Assembly: GCA_964396055.1 (NCBI GenBank)
Contig: CAYNDV010000087.1
Coordinates: 1-19,137 of the forward strand
Direction of reading: 5' to 3'
Source of the DNA: CAYJPV01 sp964396055
GTDB taxonomy: Bacteria; Acidobacteriota; Vicinamibacteria; Vicinamibacterales; JAKQTR01
DNA length: 19,137 nt
Position numbers and translations under genes: made by a program
Notes under the pieces: generated by a model
What the model saw: only the letters and a program-made list of their open reading frames with translations
Database searches by the model: none
Told to the model about the DNA's origin: nothing
Shown: piece by piece, positions 6,709 to 13,785 of the stretch
Layout of the letters: the number at the start of each line of letters is the position of its first letter
How positions within the stretch are numbered: the first letter of the stretch is position 1

Positions 6709-8091
6709 TCACGAGCGCAGCGCCTCGATCTCGGCGGTCGTGCGGGGCCGCCGTTTGCCGAGCACGCGCACGCGATCGGATTCGACGACCAGGTTCTCCT
6801 CGATACGGGCCCCGCCGAAGTCACGGTACGTGAACAGCCGGTCGTAGTCGATGTAGTCGGTGAACTTCCCTTCCGCCTTCCATCGGTCCATCAGCTCGGG
6901 AATGAAGTAGATGCCCGGCTCGACGGTGAACACGAAGCCCGGCTTCAGCGGACGCGCCAGGCGCAGGCTCTTGATGCCGAAGAGCGTCGACTTGGGTTGC
7001 CCTTCGTAGCCGACCCACACCTCGCCGAGGTCCTCCATGTCGTGGACATCGAGGCCCATCATGTGGCCGGTGCCGCACTGGAAAAACATCGCGTGCGCGC
7101 CCTGCTCCACGGCGTTGTCGAGGTCGCCCTTCATCAGGCCCAGTCCCTTCAGCCCCTCGGCCAGCGTCCGGCAGGCCAGCAGGTGCATGTCCCGGAACGG
7201 CGTGCCGGGCCGCACCGCGGCCACGACGGCCAGGTGCGCGGCCAGCACGATGTCGTAGATGTCCTTCTGCCGGGCCGTGAAGGTCGGGCTCACCGGAAAG
7301 GTGCTGCTGAGGTCGCCCGCGTAGTGGCTCGGCGCTTCGGCGCCCGTGTCGAGCAGGAAGAGGCGCCCGGCCTCGAGCGTGTGGCCGTGGTAGTGGTTGT
7401 GCAGCGTCTCGCCGTGAATCGTGGCGATGACCGGAAACGCCAGCTGCCCCCCCGACGCCAGGGCGATCTCCGTGACGCGGGCGGCGATGTCAGATTCCTT
7501 CATCCCCGGCTTCGCCATGGCCATCGCCGCCAGGTGCATGTCCACCGACACGTCGACCGCCTGCTCGATCTCGGCCACCTCGTCGGCGTCCTTCACCACG
7601 CGCATCTCGACGACGGCGCGGATGAACTCGACGCTGGCGGCCTCGCGGGCCCGATCCGGGTGGACGCCCAGCAGGCGGAAGAGCTTGAGCGCGTTTTCGG
7701 CGCGATACGGCGGCAGGAACCGCACGGGTCGGCCCGACACGGCCGCGCGCGACAACACATCGGCCAGCTGCGCCGACGGCGCCGTGCGCGTGATGCCCCC
7801 GCGCGCCGCCAGCTCGGCGACGGTCGGCAGCACGCCGGTCCACACGATGGCATCAATCGTCAGGTCGTCGGCAAAGGCGGTGGTGGTGCCCTCGTCGAGG
7901 TCCATCACGGCCGCCCAGCCGGGCTGATCGACGCCCATGTAGTAGAGGAAGGTGCTGTCCTGGCGGAAGTGGAACGTGTTGTCCGCGTAGTTCATCGGGC
8001 TTTCGTCGTTCCCGAGGAACAACAGGAGCCCGCTGCCCACCTGGGCCTGCAGGCGGGCGCGGCGATCGACGTAGGTCTGGGCAGCGAACAT
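6709..8091 (-). CDS. Xaa-Pro aminopeptidase (aminopeptidase P, M24B metallopeptidase)
   Basis: This cytoplasmic enzyme has 460 residues, near the usual aminopeptidase P length. It removes N-terminal residues that precede proline. Residues about 1-150 form the AMP_N creatinase-like domain, with NTFHFRQDSTFLYYMG near 38-53 as in E. coli PepP. The pita-bread catalytic domain follows. Its five expected metal ligands are visible: D248 (LLDTGAE), D260 (AGDLSSTFP), H343 (CGTGHMMGLDVHD), E391 (TVEPGIYF) and E431 (GGARIEENLVV). No signal peptide is present. The ATG at 8091 has GGGGAGG about four bases upstream. The first gene of a minus-strand pair with the methyltransferase, it is divergent from the porin gene. 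A close Xaa-Pro dipeptidase is possible, but the AMP_N domain favours the aminopeptidase. Confidence 0.92.
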   Translation of the reverse strand: MFAAQTYVDRRARLQAQVGSGLLLFLGNDESPMNYADNTFHFRQDSTFLYYMGVDQPGWAAVMDLDEGTTTAFADDLTIDAIVWTGVLPTVAELAARGGITRTAPSAQLADVLSRAAVSGRPVRFLPPYRAENALKLFRLLGVHPDRAREAASVEFIRAVVEMRVVKDADEVAEIEQAVDVSVDMHLAAMAMAKPGMKESDIAARVTEIALASGGQLAFPVIATIHGETLHNHYHGHTLEAGRLFLLDTGAEAPSHYAGDLSSTFPVSPTFTARQKDIYDIVLAAHLAVVAAVRPGTPFRDMHLLACRTLAEGLKGLGLMKGDLDNAVEQGAHAMFFQCGTGHMMGLDVHDMEDLGEVWVGYEGQPKSTLFGIKSLRLARPLKPGFVFTVEPGIYFIPELMDRWKAEGKFTDYIDYDRLFTYRDFGGARIEENLVVESDRVRVLGKRRPRTTAEIEALRS

Positions 8092-8382
8092 GGAGCCTCC
8101 CCGGCGGCGGTGCGCCGCAGTGGAGAGGATTGTAGCCGGTCGGGCACGAGCCCGTCACGACCGCGGCCGGCGTGCCCGCCGGGGCCCGCGACCGGCGCGC
8201 ACGGCCGTCCTCCGCACACCGCCTGTGACGCTGCCGCACAGCACGGCCATGCGCCCACGTCGCCGGCCGCGGGCGCAGGCGGGATTTCAGCGCGAACCGG
8301 CGGGGCCCGCGTTGGCAGGGGGCTTGCCCTTCCACCGTCGGACGGCTGCGATTCGCACATACCGCCGCCAGGAGTACCATCG
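8092..8382. promoter_or_regulatory. Divergent intergenic region between peptidase and porin genes
   Basis: These 291 bases separate two divergent starts, so both promoters should lie here. I see no convincing sigma-70 pair in this GC-rich stretch; a weak TTGCCC (8325-8330) 17 bases before TGCGAT is the best plus-strand candidate. Two small inverted repeats are present: CGGGC-ACGA-GCCCG (8141-8154) and CCGTC-G-GACGG (8335-8345). The latter is 38 bases before the porin ATG and could be an operator. No small gene is evident. Confidence 0.4.
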
Positions 8383-9711
8383 ATGTTCCGCCGGTTCCTC
8401 TGTCATCTTCCATTGGTCGCTGCCGTCCTCGTCTTCTGTTTCGCCGCCGCTGGTCAGGCCGCCGCCCAGAACCGTTCGGACACGCCGGCCGTCCCGGCCG
8501 GCGGCGAGTCAGCCGAAAGAGCGGCCGCGCCCGCCTCCCCTGCGGTGCCTGCCATGCCGGCGGCCTCGGAGGCCGCCGTCGAGGCCCCCGAGCCGCGCGA
8601 GTGGTTCGGCGGCGGCCAGCAGTGGCACCAGTGGTCGCGCATGACGGGTGACTGGGGCTCGTGGCGCGCCGCGCTCGAGAACAAGGGCATCACGGTCCTC
8701 GTCGGGGCCATCACGGATGCCTCGACCGCCGCGCGCGGCGAGACGGGCGCCCGCGCCGTCGGCCGCTCCCTCTTCGACGCTGGCGTGGAGGTGGATCTCG
8801 GGAAGGCGGGCATCGGGCCGGGCCGGGTCTTCGTCGGCTACCAGCACAAGGGCGGCGGCATCGGCGCCGATTGTGTCGAGGACGGCCAGGGGTTCTCCAA
8901 CATCGACGCCCCGGACTTCCACCGGCTCGTCGAGGCCTGGTACGAGATCCCGCTCGGGTCGCGGGCCCGCGTCAAGGCCGGCTGGAACGATGCCAACAGC
9001 GAGTTCGCCTACGTCGAGAACGGCGCCGAGTTCCTGAACTCGTCGATGGGCTTCAGCCCGTCGATCTTCGCCATGCCGACCTATCCCAACCCGCAACTCG
9101 GGCTGGTCGTCCAGACCCAGCCCACGGCCTGGTCCTACGCCGGCGGCGGGATCTACAACGGCGGCCCCGCCCTCGGCGTCGGGCGGTTCGAGGCTACGTT
9201 CGCCATCGCCGAAGCCGGGCTGCGCTGGGAGCGGCTCGGCGGCGGCCGTGCGGGCGTCGGCTACTGGCACGTGAGCGGCCAGGCTGCGGCCGAGGATGGC
9301 AGCCGCAGCCGCATGAGCACCGGCGGCCAGTACCTCGTCCTGGATCAGACGGTGTGGACCGACGGCCGCACGGAGCAGCCGCGGCGCATCGGGGCCTTCC
9401 TGCAGATCGGCCTCGCCGACGCCACCACCGCGCCGGTCGCCCGCCACGTCGGCGCCGGCCTCATCGCCAGCGGCCTCGTGCCCGGGCGTCCCGACGATGC
9501 CATCGGCGTGGGGGTCACCACGGTCCGCTTCGGCGCCACGGATTGCCCGCTGCTGCCCGAAGGCGAGGCCAACATCGGCGCCTTCTACAAGCTGGCCCTC
9601 GCGGGCTGGCTGGCGCTCAAGCCCGACGTCCAGGTGATCGTCAATCCCGTTGGCGATCCCTCGCGCAGGACGCTCGTCGTCTCCACGCTCCGCTTCGAGA
9701 TCGGCTTCTGA
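8383..9711 (+). CDS. OprB-family carbohydrate-selective outer-membrane porin
   Basis: This 442-residue protein has a signal peptide (MFRRFLCHLPLVAAVLVFC, cleavage likely after AAAQ near 29). A low-complexity Ala/Pro linker follows (about 33-72). The OprB hallmark MTGDWGSWRAALENKGI sits at 87-103. Downstream are alternating amphipathic strands with aromatic girdles (VEAWYEIPL, GGGIYNGGPAL, GVGYWHVSGQ). The chain ends in STLRFEIGF, a terminal Phe strand recognised by the Bam machinery. Family members are outer-membrane beta-barrels that let sugars diffuse into the periplasm. The actual substrate here is unknown, since no sugar transporter or catabolic gene is nearby. The ATG at 8383 has GGAG eight bases upstream. 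The Ala/Pro linker is longer than I expect for the family and might span the periplasm or peptidoglycan. Confidence 0.85.
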   Translation: MFRRFLCHLPLVAAVLVFCFAAAGQAAAQNRSDTPAVPAGGESAERAAAPASPAVPAMPAASEAAVEAPEPREWFGGGQQWHQWSRMTGDWGSWRAALENKGITVLVGAITDASTAARGETGARAVGRSLFDAGVEVDLGKAGIGPGRVFVGYQHKGGGIGADCVEDGQGFSNIDAPDFHRLVEAWYEIPLGSRARVKAGWNDANSEFAYVENGAEFLNSSMGFSPSIFAMPTYPNPQLGLVVQTQPTAWSYAGGGIYNGGPALGVGRFEATFAIAEAGLRWERLGGGRAGVGYWHVSGQAAAEDGSRSRMSTGGQYLVLDQTVWTDGRTEQPRRIGAFLQIGLADATTAPVARHVGAGLIASGLVPGRPDDAIGVGVTTVRFGATDCPLLPEGEANIGAFYKLALAGWLALKPDVQVIVNPVGDPSRRTLVVSTLRFEIGF

Positions 9712-9716
9712 ATCCG

Positions 9717-9760
9717 GGTCCGGGCACCCGGTGTCGAGGCCGGGTGTGCACACCCGGACC
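9717..9760 (+). terminator. Nested inverted repeats after the porin gene (terminator or operator)
   Basis: An outer stem GGTCCGGG (9717-9724) pairs with CCCGGACC (9753-9760), and an inner stem CACCCGG (9725-9731) pairs with CCGGGTG (9740-9746). An alternative is the 18-base perfect palindrome CCGGGTGTGCACACCCGG at 9740-9757. The element begins five bases after the porin stop, where a terminator would sit, but no T-tract follows. It is also 122 bases before the chemoreceptor start, so a regulator-binding palindrome is possible. Confidence 0.4.
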
Positions 9761-9881
9761 GGGCACGCCTTCAAGTCCGACCGCCGCGGGCCGATTGAAT
9801 CACGGTGACGGGCCCCCGCCCGGCCGCTGCCGTGCAGGCAGCGCCGGATCCCCCACATTTCGCGCGGGAAGGACTGTCATC

Positions 9882-11387
9882 ATGGCTCGGCACTCGACGG
9901 CAACGGTTCAGGCTCGTATCTTCACGACATTCGCCGCCTGCGGCGCAGTGGTCGCCATCATCCTGGTCTACGTCTTCGTCCAGGTCAGCCACCTGGGTGA
10001 ACTGCAGGATCAGGGGGCGCAGCGCGCGCGCGAGGCGCAGGTCGCTCTCGCCGCCGGGGCCATGGGCGCCGAGCTGTACCAGGTGATCGCCGACACCCAG
10101 ATCAACCTGCACTTCGACGAGTCGCGCAAGGCCTGGGAAGCTCTGGCCGCCGACGCGCGCAAAGACCTCGACGCCCTCGACGGCGTGGTGGACACGCCCG
10201 AGGAGAAAGCCTCCGCCACCGAGATGCGCAGCGCGTTCGGGGCCCTGACGCAGCTGTTCGAGACGGAGATGCTGCCGAAGCTGGTGGCAGCCGGGGCGAC
10301 CACCGACGAGACCCGCGCCATCGACGCCCGGGCCGACGAACTGGCGCACCGCATGAAGGAACACGGCGGCCGGATCGTCACCGCGCTGCAGGCCGAGTCC
10401 CAGGCCGGGGACCAGGTCTTCGACGATACCGCCACCCGCACGGAACTGATCATGACGGTCCTCGCCATCCTCGGCTGCGCCGGCATGATTGGCGGCGGCG
10501 TGTGGGTGATGCGCTGGCTCAGCCGGACGCTGCGCGCCATGGCCTCCGAACTGCGCCTCGGCGCCGAACAGGTCGTGTCGGCGTCGGGCCAGGTCGCGTC
10601 CTCGTCGCAGGCCCTGTCGCAGGGCTCGACCGAACAGGCCGCGTCGCTCGAGGAAACCTCCGCCTCGATGGAGGAGATGGCGTCGATGACCCGCCGCAAC
10701 GCGGAGAACTCGCGCGACGCCGCGGCGCAGATGGCCCGCACCGAGACGCTGGTCAGCACGGCCCACGTGTCGCTGCAGGATCTGGTGGCCTCCATGAACG
10801 CCATCGCCGAGTCGAGCGCGAAGGTTTCGAAGATCATCCGGACCATCGACGAAATCGCGTTCCAGACGAACATCCTGGCGCTGAACGCCGCCGTGGAAGC
10901 GGCGCGGGCCGGGGAGGCGGGCATGGGATTCGCCGTGGTGGCCGACGAGGTGCGCAACCTGGCGCAGCGGTCGGCGCAGGCCGCCAAGGACACGGCGGCG
11001 CTCATCGAGGAGGCCACGACCAACGCCCAGGCCGGCTCTGCGAAGGTCACGTCGGTGGCGGGCGCCATCGACGCCGTGACGCAGGCCGCGGCCCGCGTGA
11101 AGGGCCTGGTCGAGGAGGTGGCGTCGGCCAGCCAGCAGCAGGCCCAGGGCATCGATCAGGTGACGCAGGCCATCACCCAGATGGAGAAGGTCACGCAGAC
11201 GACGGCGGCCACCGCGGAAGAAGGCGCCGCCGCCAGCGAAGAGCTCAACGCCCAGGCCGAGCAGTCGATGGCCGTCGTGGCGCGTCTCGAAGCCCTGGTT
11301 GGCGCCGGTGCCGGGCAGGCGTCGTTGGTCCCGGTGGCGGCGCCCGCCGCCAGGGCCGCCGCAGCCCCGTTGCGCCGCGCCGCGTAA
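9882..11387 (+). CDS. Methyl-accepting chemotaxis protein, apparently HAMP-less
   Basis: This 501-residue inner-membrane receptor signals to CheA/CheW. TM1 is about residues 13-34. A mostly helical periplasmic sensor follows (about 35-187, probably a four-helix bundle), then TM2 about 188-210. The signalling hairpin is unmistakable: its tip holds EIAFQTNILALNAAVEAARA and GFAVVADEVRNLAQRSAQAA (about 324-367). Methylation-type helices lie on each arm (SLEETSASMEEM near 255-266; TAEEGAAASEELNAQ near 444-458). Counting equal arms from the tip places the hairpin start near residue 225. This leaves only about 15 residues after TM2, too few for a HAMP domain (about 50). The C-terminus is an Ala/Pro tail without a CheR-docking pentapeptide. 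The ATG at 9882 has AAGGA eight bases upstream. No other che gene is in view, so the ligand is unknown. The gene ends 20 bases from the convergent hemG. Confidence 0.93.
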   Translation: MARHSTATVQARIFTTFAACGAVVAIILVYVFVQVSHLGELQDQGAQRAREAQVALAAGAMGAELYQVIADTQINLHFDESRKAWEALAADARKDLDALDGVVDTPEEKASATEMRSAFGALTQLFETEMLPKLVAAGATTDETRAIDARADELAHRMKEHGGRIVTALQAESQAGDQVFDDTATRTELIMTVLAILGCAGMIGGGVWVMRWLSRTLRAMASELRLGAEQVVSASGQVASSSQALSQGSTEQAASLEETSASMEEMASMTRRNAENSRDAAAQMARTETLVSTAHVSLQDLVASMNAIAESSAKVSKIIRTIDEIAFQTNILALNAAVEAARAGEAGMGFAVVADEVRNLAQRSAQAAKDTAALIEEATTNAQAGSAKVTSVAGAIDAVTQAAARVKGLVEEVASASQQQAQGIDQVTQAITQMEKVTQTTAATAEEGAAASEELNAQAEQSMAVVARLEALVGAGAGQASLVPVAAPAARAAAAPLRRAA

Positions 11388-11407
11388 ACGACCGCCGCCA
11401 GGCTTCG

Positions 11408-12784
11408 TCAGCCCATCGCGGCGAGGACGCGGTCGGCGGCGGGCCCGGCTTCGGCCACGCAGTTGTTGATCGCGACGCCGCGGTAGGCGTTGCCGGCCAC
11501 GATCACGCCCGGGAACCGCGCCAGCCGCTCGTCGATGCGCGCAAGCCGGTCGAGGTGGCCGACCGTGTACTGCGGAATCCCCAGCGGGTGGCGGAACACG
11601 CGCGTGAACGATGGCGCCGCGCGCTCGCCCATCGCCGCCGCGAGCCCCTCGCGTGCCACCGCGACCGCCGCCTCGTCATCCAGATCGATCGCCGACGGAT
11701 CGTGGGCACCGCCCAGCATGACGCGGATGAGCGCGTGCCCGGCGGGCGCCCGGCCGGGGTACACACTCGAGTCCCACAACGCCCCCAGCACGCGCGGGCC
11801 TTCGCCGCGCGGCACCAGGAAGCCGAAGCCGTCCACCGACGCGGTCATGTCCGCCAGGCGGTAACCCAGGCACACCACCACCATCGGCGCGCACGGAATT
11901 GCGCGCAGCTCGGCAGCCAGCGGCGCGTCGAGGGCTTCCACCTGGGCCGCGGTCGCGCCCGCCCCCCCGGCCAGCACCACGGCGTCGGCGTCGATCGGCG
12001 TTGCGCCGTCAACCACAAGGCGATACCGCCCGTCACGCGCCACCGTCCGGACCGCCGACGACAGGCGCAGCGCGGGGCCCAGGCGCGACGCCAGCGCCCG
12101 GACGAGTTCCTCGGTTCCGGCCCGAAACGAGGTCAGCCGTCCCAGCGGCGAGCCGACGCCGTCGGACGCCCGCATCCGGCCCGCCCGGCGGCGCGCGATG
12201 AGCGCCTTCACCAGGCCGCCGTGATCGGTCTCCATCTGCCACATCTTCGGGAAGCAGGCGCGCAGGGACAAACGCCGCGCGTCGCCGCCGAAGACACCCG
12301 ACACCATCGCGTCGATCAGGACGTCGGCGGCCTCGCGGCCGATGCGCCGGGCCGCGAACGCGTGAATCGTCTCGTCACCCGCCGGCCGGCGCCGGGCGAA
12401 GGGCTCCATGGCCACCCGCAGCTTGCCCGGCGCCGACAACACCCCGGTCTTGACGAACCCGCCCGGCGTGCCCGGCAGCTCGTGCAGCCGGCCGCGTCGG
12501 TACAGGAACCGCCGCCGCGCCGCATCGTCGCTGACGTGGAGCCGATCGCGCAGGCCCAGTTCGTCGACCAAGGCGAGCGTGGCCGGCACGTTGTCGAGGA
12601 ACCCGTTGGGCCCCCACTCGCAGAGGTAGCCGTCGATCAGGTCCGTGCGGATGTTGCCGCCCGGCCGCGCCGATCCCTCCAGGACGATGACGTCGATGCC
12701 GCGCTCGCGCGCCCCGCGCTGCAGCAGCGCGTGGGCGGTGGCCAGGCCCGCGATGCCCGCGCCCACCACGGCCACGCGCCTCAC
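11408..12784 (-). CDS. hemG: Protoporphyrinogen oxidase, FAD-dependent HemY-type
   Basis: This 458-residue flavoenzyme oxidises protoporphyrinogen IX to protoporphyrin IX (or coproporphyrinogen III in other lineages). It has the Rossmann FAD motif VVGAGIAGLATA near 6-17, with E36 (VIVLEGS) binding the adenosine ribose and the ARPGGNIRT block at 39-47. The C-terminal FAD segment IVAGNAYRGVAINNCVAEAG is conserved in kind, with Asn-Asn where many members have Pro/Asn-Asp. It is the HemY flavin type, not the small flavodoxin-like HemG of E. coli. The start is a GTG whose GTGA overlaps the hemH stop by four bases, with a GGGGGTGG run just upstream, so translation is probably coupled. It is the last gene of the operon, ending 20 bases from the convergent chemoreceptor stop with no room for a conventional terminator. 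With HemN and HemH beside it, the protoporphyrin route is the likelier role. The symbol hemY is also used. Confidence 0.93.
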   Translation of the reverse strand: MRRVAVVGAGIAGLATAHALLQRGARERGIDVIVLEGSARPGGNIRTDLIDGYLCEWGPNGFLDNVPATLALVDELGLRDRLHVSDDAARRRFLYRRGRLHELPGTPGGFVKTGVLSAPGKLRVAMEPFARRRPAGDETIHAFAARRIGREAADVLIDAMVSGVFGGDARRLSLRACFPKMWQMETDHGGLVKALIARRRAGRMRASDGVGSPLGRLTSFRAGTEELVRALASRLGPALRLSSAVRTVARDGRYRLVVDGATPIDADAVVLAGGAGATAAQVEALDAPLAAELRAIPCAPMVVVCLGYRLADMTASVDGFGFLVPRGEGPRVLGALWDSSVYPGRAPAGHALIRVMLGGAHDPSAIDLDDEAAVAVAREGLAAAMGERAAPSFTRVFRHPLGIPQYTVGHLDRLARIDERLARFPGVIVAGNAYRGVAINNCVAEAGPAADRVLAAMG

Positions 12785-13773
12785 GCGCCACCCCCGAGGT
12801 GCGGCTCGACCAGGCCGGCGAGGGCTTCGATGAACGACGGGTGCGCGTTGAGCATGGCGCTGCGCCGCACGGTCGTGATGCCGGCGGCCCGGGCCTCCTC
12901 CGCGAAGAGCAGGTCGAGCTCGTACAGCGTCTCGATGTGGTCCGACACGAACGACACGGCCACCATGAGCAGGTCCTTCACACCGTCACGGGCCAGTTCC
13001 TGGATGACCTCTTCCGTGCCGGGCCCGATCCATTTCACCGGCCCCGTCCGGGACTGGTACGCCAGGGTGTGCGGGTTCGGGACGGCCAGCCGCGCCAGAA
13101 TCCCGTCCACGGTGGCCTGCGTCTCGCGGACGTACGGATCGCCGCGTTGCACGATCGACTCCGGCAGGCCGTGGGCGCTGAACAGGATCGTGACGCCGTC
13201 GCGACGCTCTGCCGGGAAGGTCAGGAGCGCCTCCCGCACGCGGTCGGCCACCGCGTCGAGGTAGCGGACATCCTCCGGGTACGACTGGAGGCGTTCGATC
13301 GTGAGCGCCCGGCGCCGGGGCGAAGCCGCCAGCGCGCGGTCGAGGGCGCGGTAGGACGAGCCGGTGGTGGCCATCGAGTACTGGGGATAGAGCGGCAGGG
13401 TGACCACCCGCTCGATGCCCTCGGCCAGGAAGCCGTCGAGCGCCTCGTCGATCGTGGGGGTCCAGTACCGCATGCCCACGCGCACCGGGACGCGGGTGCC
13501 GTCGCGGCTCAGGCGCGCCTCGAGGGCACGGGCCTGGTCGAGCGTGAGGGGCAGCTGCGGCGAGCGGCCGCCGATCCGCGCGTAGTTCGCCCGCACCGAC
13601 GGCCCGCGCACCTTCGCGATGACGCGGGCGAACAGGGGCTGCACCAGGGCGCCGAGCGGCAGCTGGATGATGTCGCGGTCCGAGAACAGGTTCACGAGGA
13701 ACGGCTCGACGGCCTCGAGCGAGTCGGGGCCGCCGAGATTGAGCAGCAGGACGCCGGTGCGGGCAGCGGGCAC
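12781..13773 (-). CDS. hemH: Ferrochelatase
   Basis: This 330-residue enzyme inserts Fe2+ into protoporphyrin IX, the last step of protohaem synthesis. Family hallmarks are LLNLGGPDS at 10-18, LPLYPQYS near 126-133, the catalytic ILFSAHGLPESIVQRGDPY region with H201, YQSRTGPVKWIGP at 239-251, and VSFVSDHIETLYELD with E281, the expected metal-handling pair being H201/E281. No transmembrane or [2Fe-2S] tail is visible. I chose the GTG at 13773 because AAGGAG lies six bases upstream of it. Another in-frame GTG at 13788 would overlap the hemN stop as GTGA and add five residues, but it has no such site. The start lies 11 bases after the hemN stop, and the TGA overlaps the hemG GTG. If HemG acted on coproporphyrinogen, this could instead be a coproporphyrin ferrochelatase, but HemN upstream argues against that. 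Confidence 0.94.
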   Translation of the reverse strand: MPAARTGVLLLNLGGPDSLEAVEPFLVNLFSDRDIIQLPLGALVQPLFARVIAKVRGPSVRANYARIGGRSPQLPLTLDQARALEARLSRDGTRVPVRVGMRYWTPTIDEALDGFLAEGIERVVTLPLYPQYSMATTGSSYRALDRALAASPRRRALTIERLQSYPEDVRYLDAVADRVREALLTFPAERRDGVTILFSAHGLPESIVQRGDPYVRETQATVDGILARLAVPNPHTLAYQSRTGPVKWIGPGTEEVIQELARDGVKDLLMVAVSFVSDHIETLYELDLLFAEEARAAGITTVRRSAMLNAHPSFIEALAGLVEPHLGGGA

Positions 13774-13779
13774 GCGGGA

Positions 13780-13785
13780 CTCCTT
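13780..13785 (-). promoter_or_regulatory. Ribosome binding site AAGGAG selecting the hemH start
   Basis: CTCCTT on the plus strand is AAGGAG on the coding strand, six bases before the GTG at 13773. It overlaps the end of the hemN reading frame. It sits downstream of the alternative GTG at 13788, so it supports the shorter ferrochelatase. Confidence 0.7.

Noticed and set aside
6997..8382. In-frame plus-strand extension ahead of the porin signal peptide
   Set aside because: It is antisense to the M24 peptidase. The porin begins with a proper signal peptide at 8383 preceded by GGAG.
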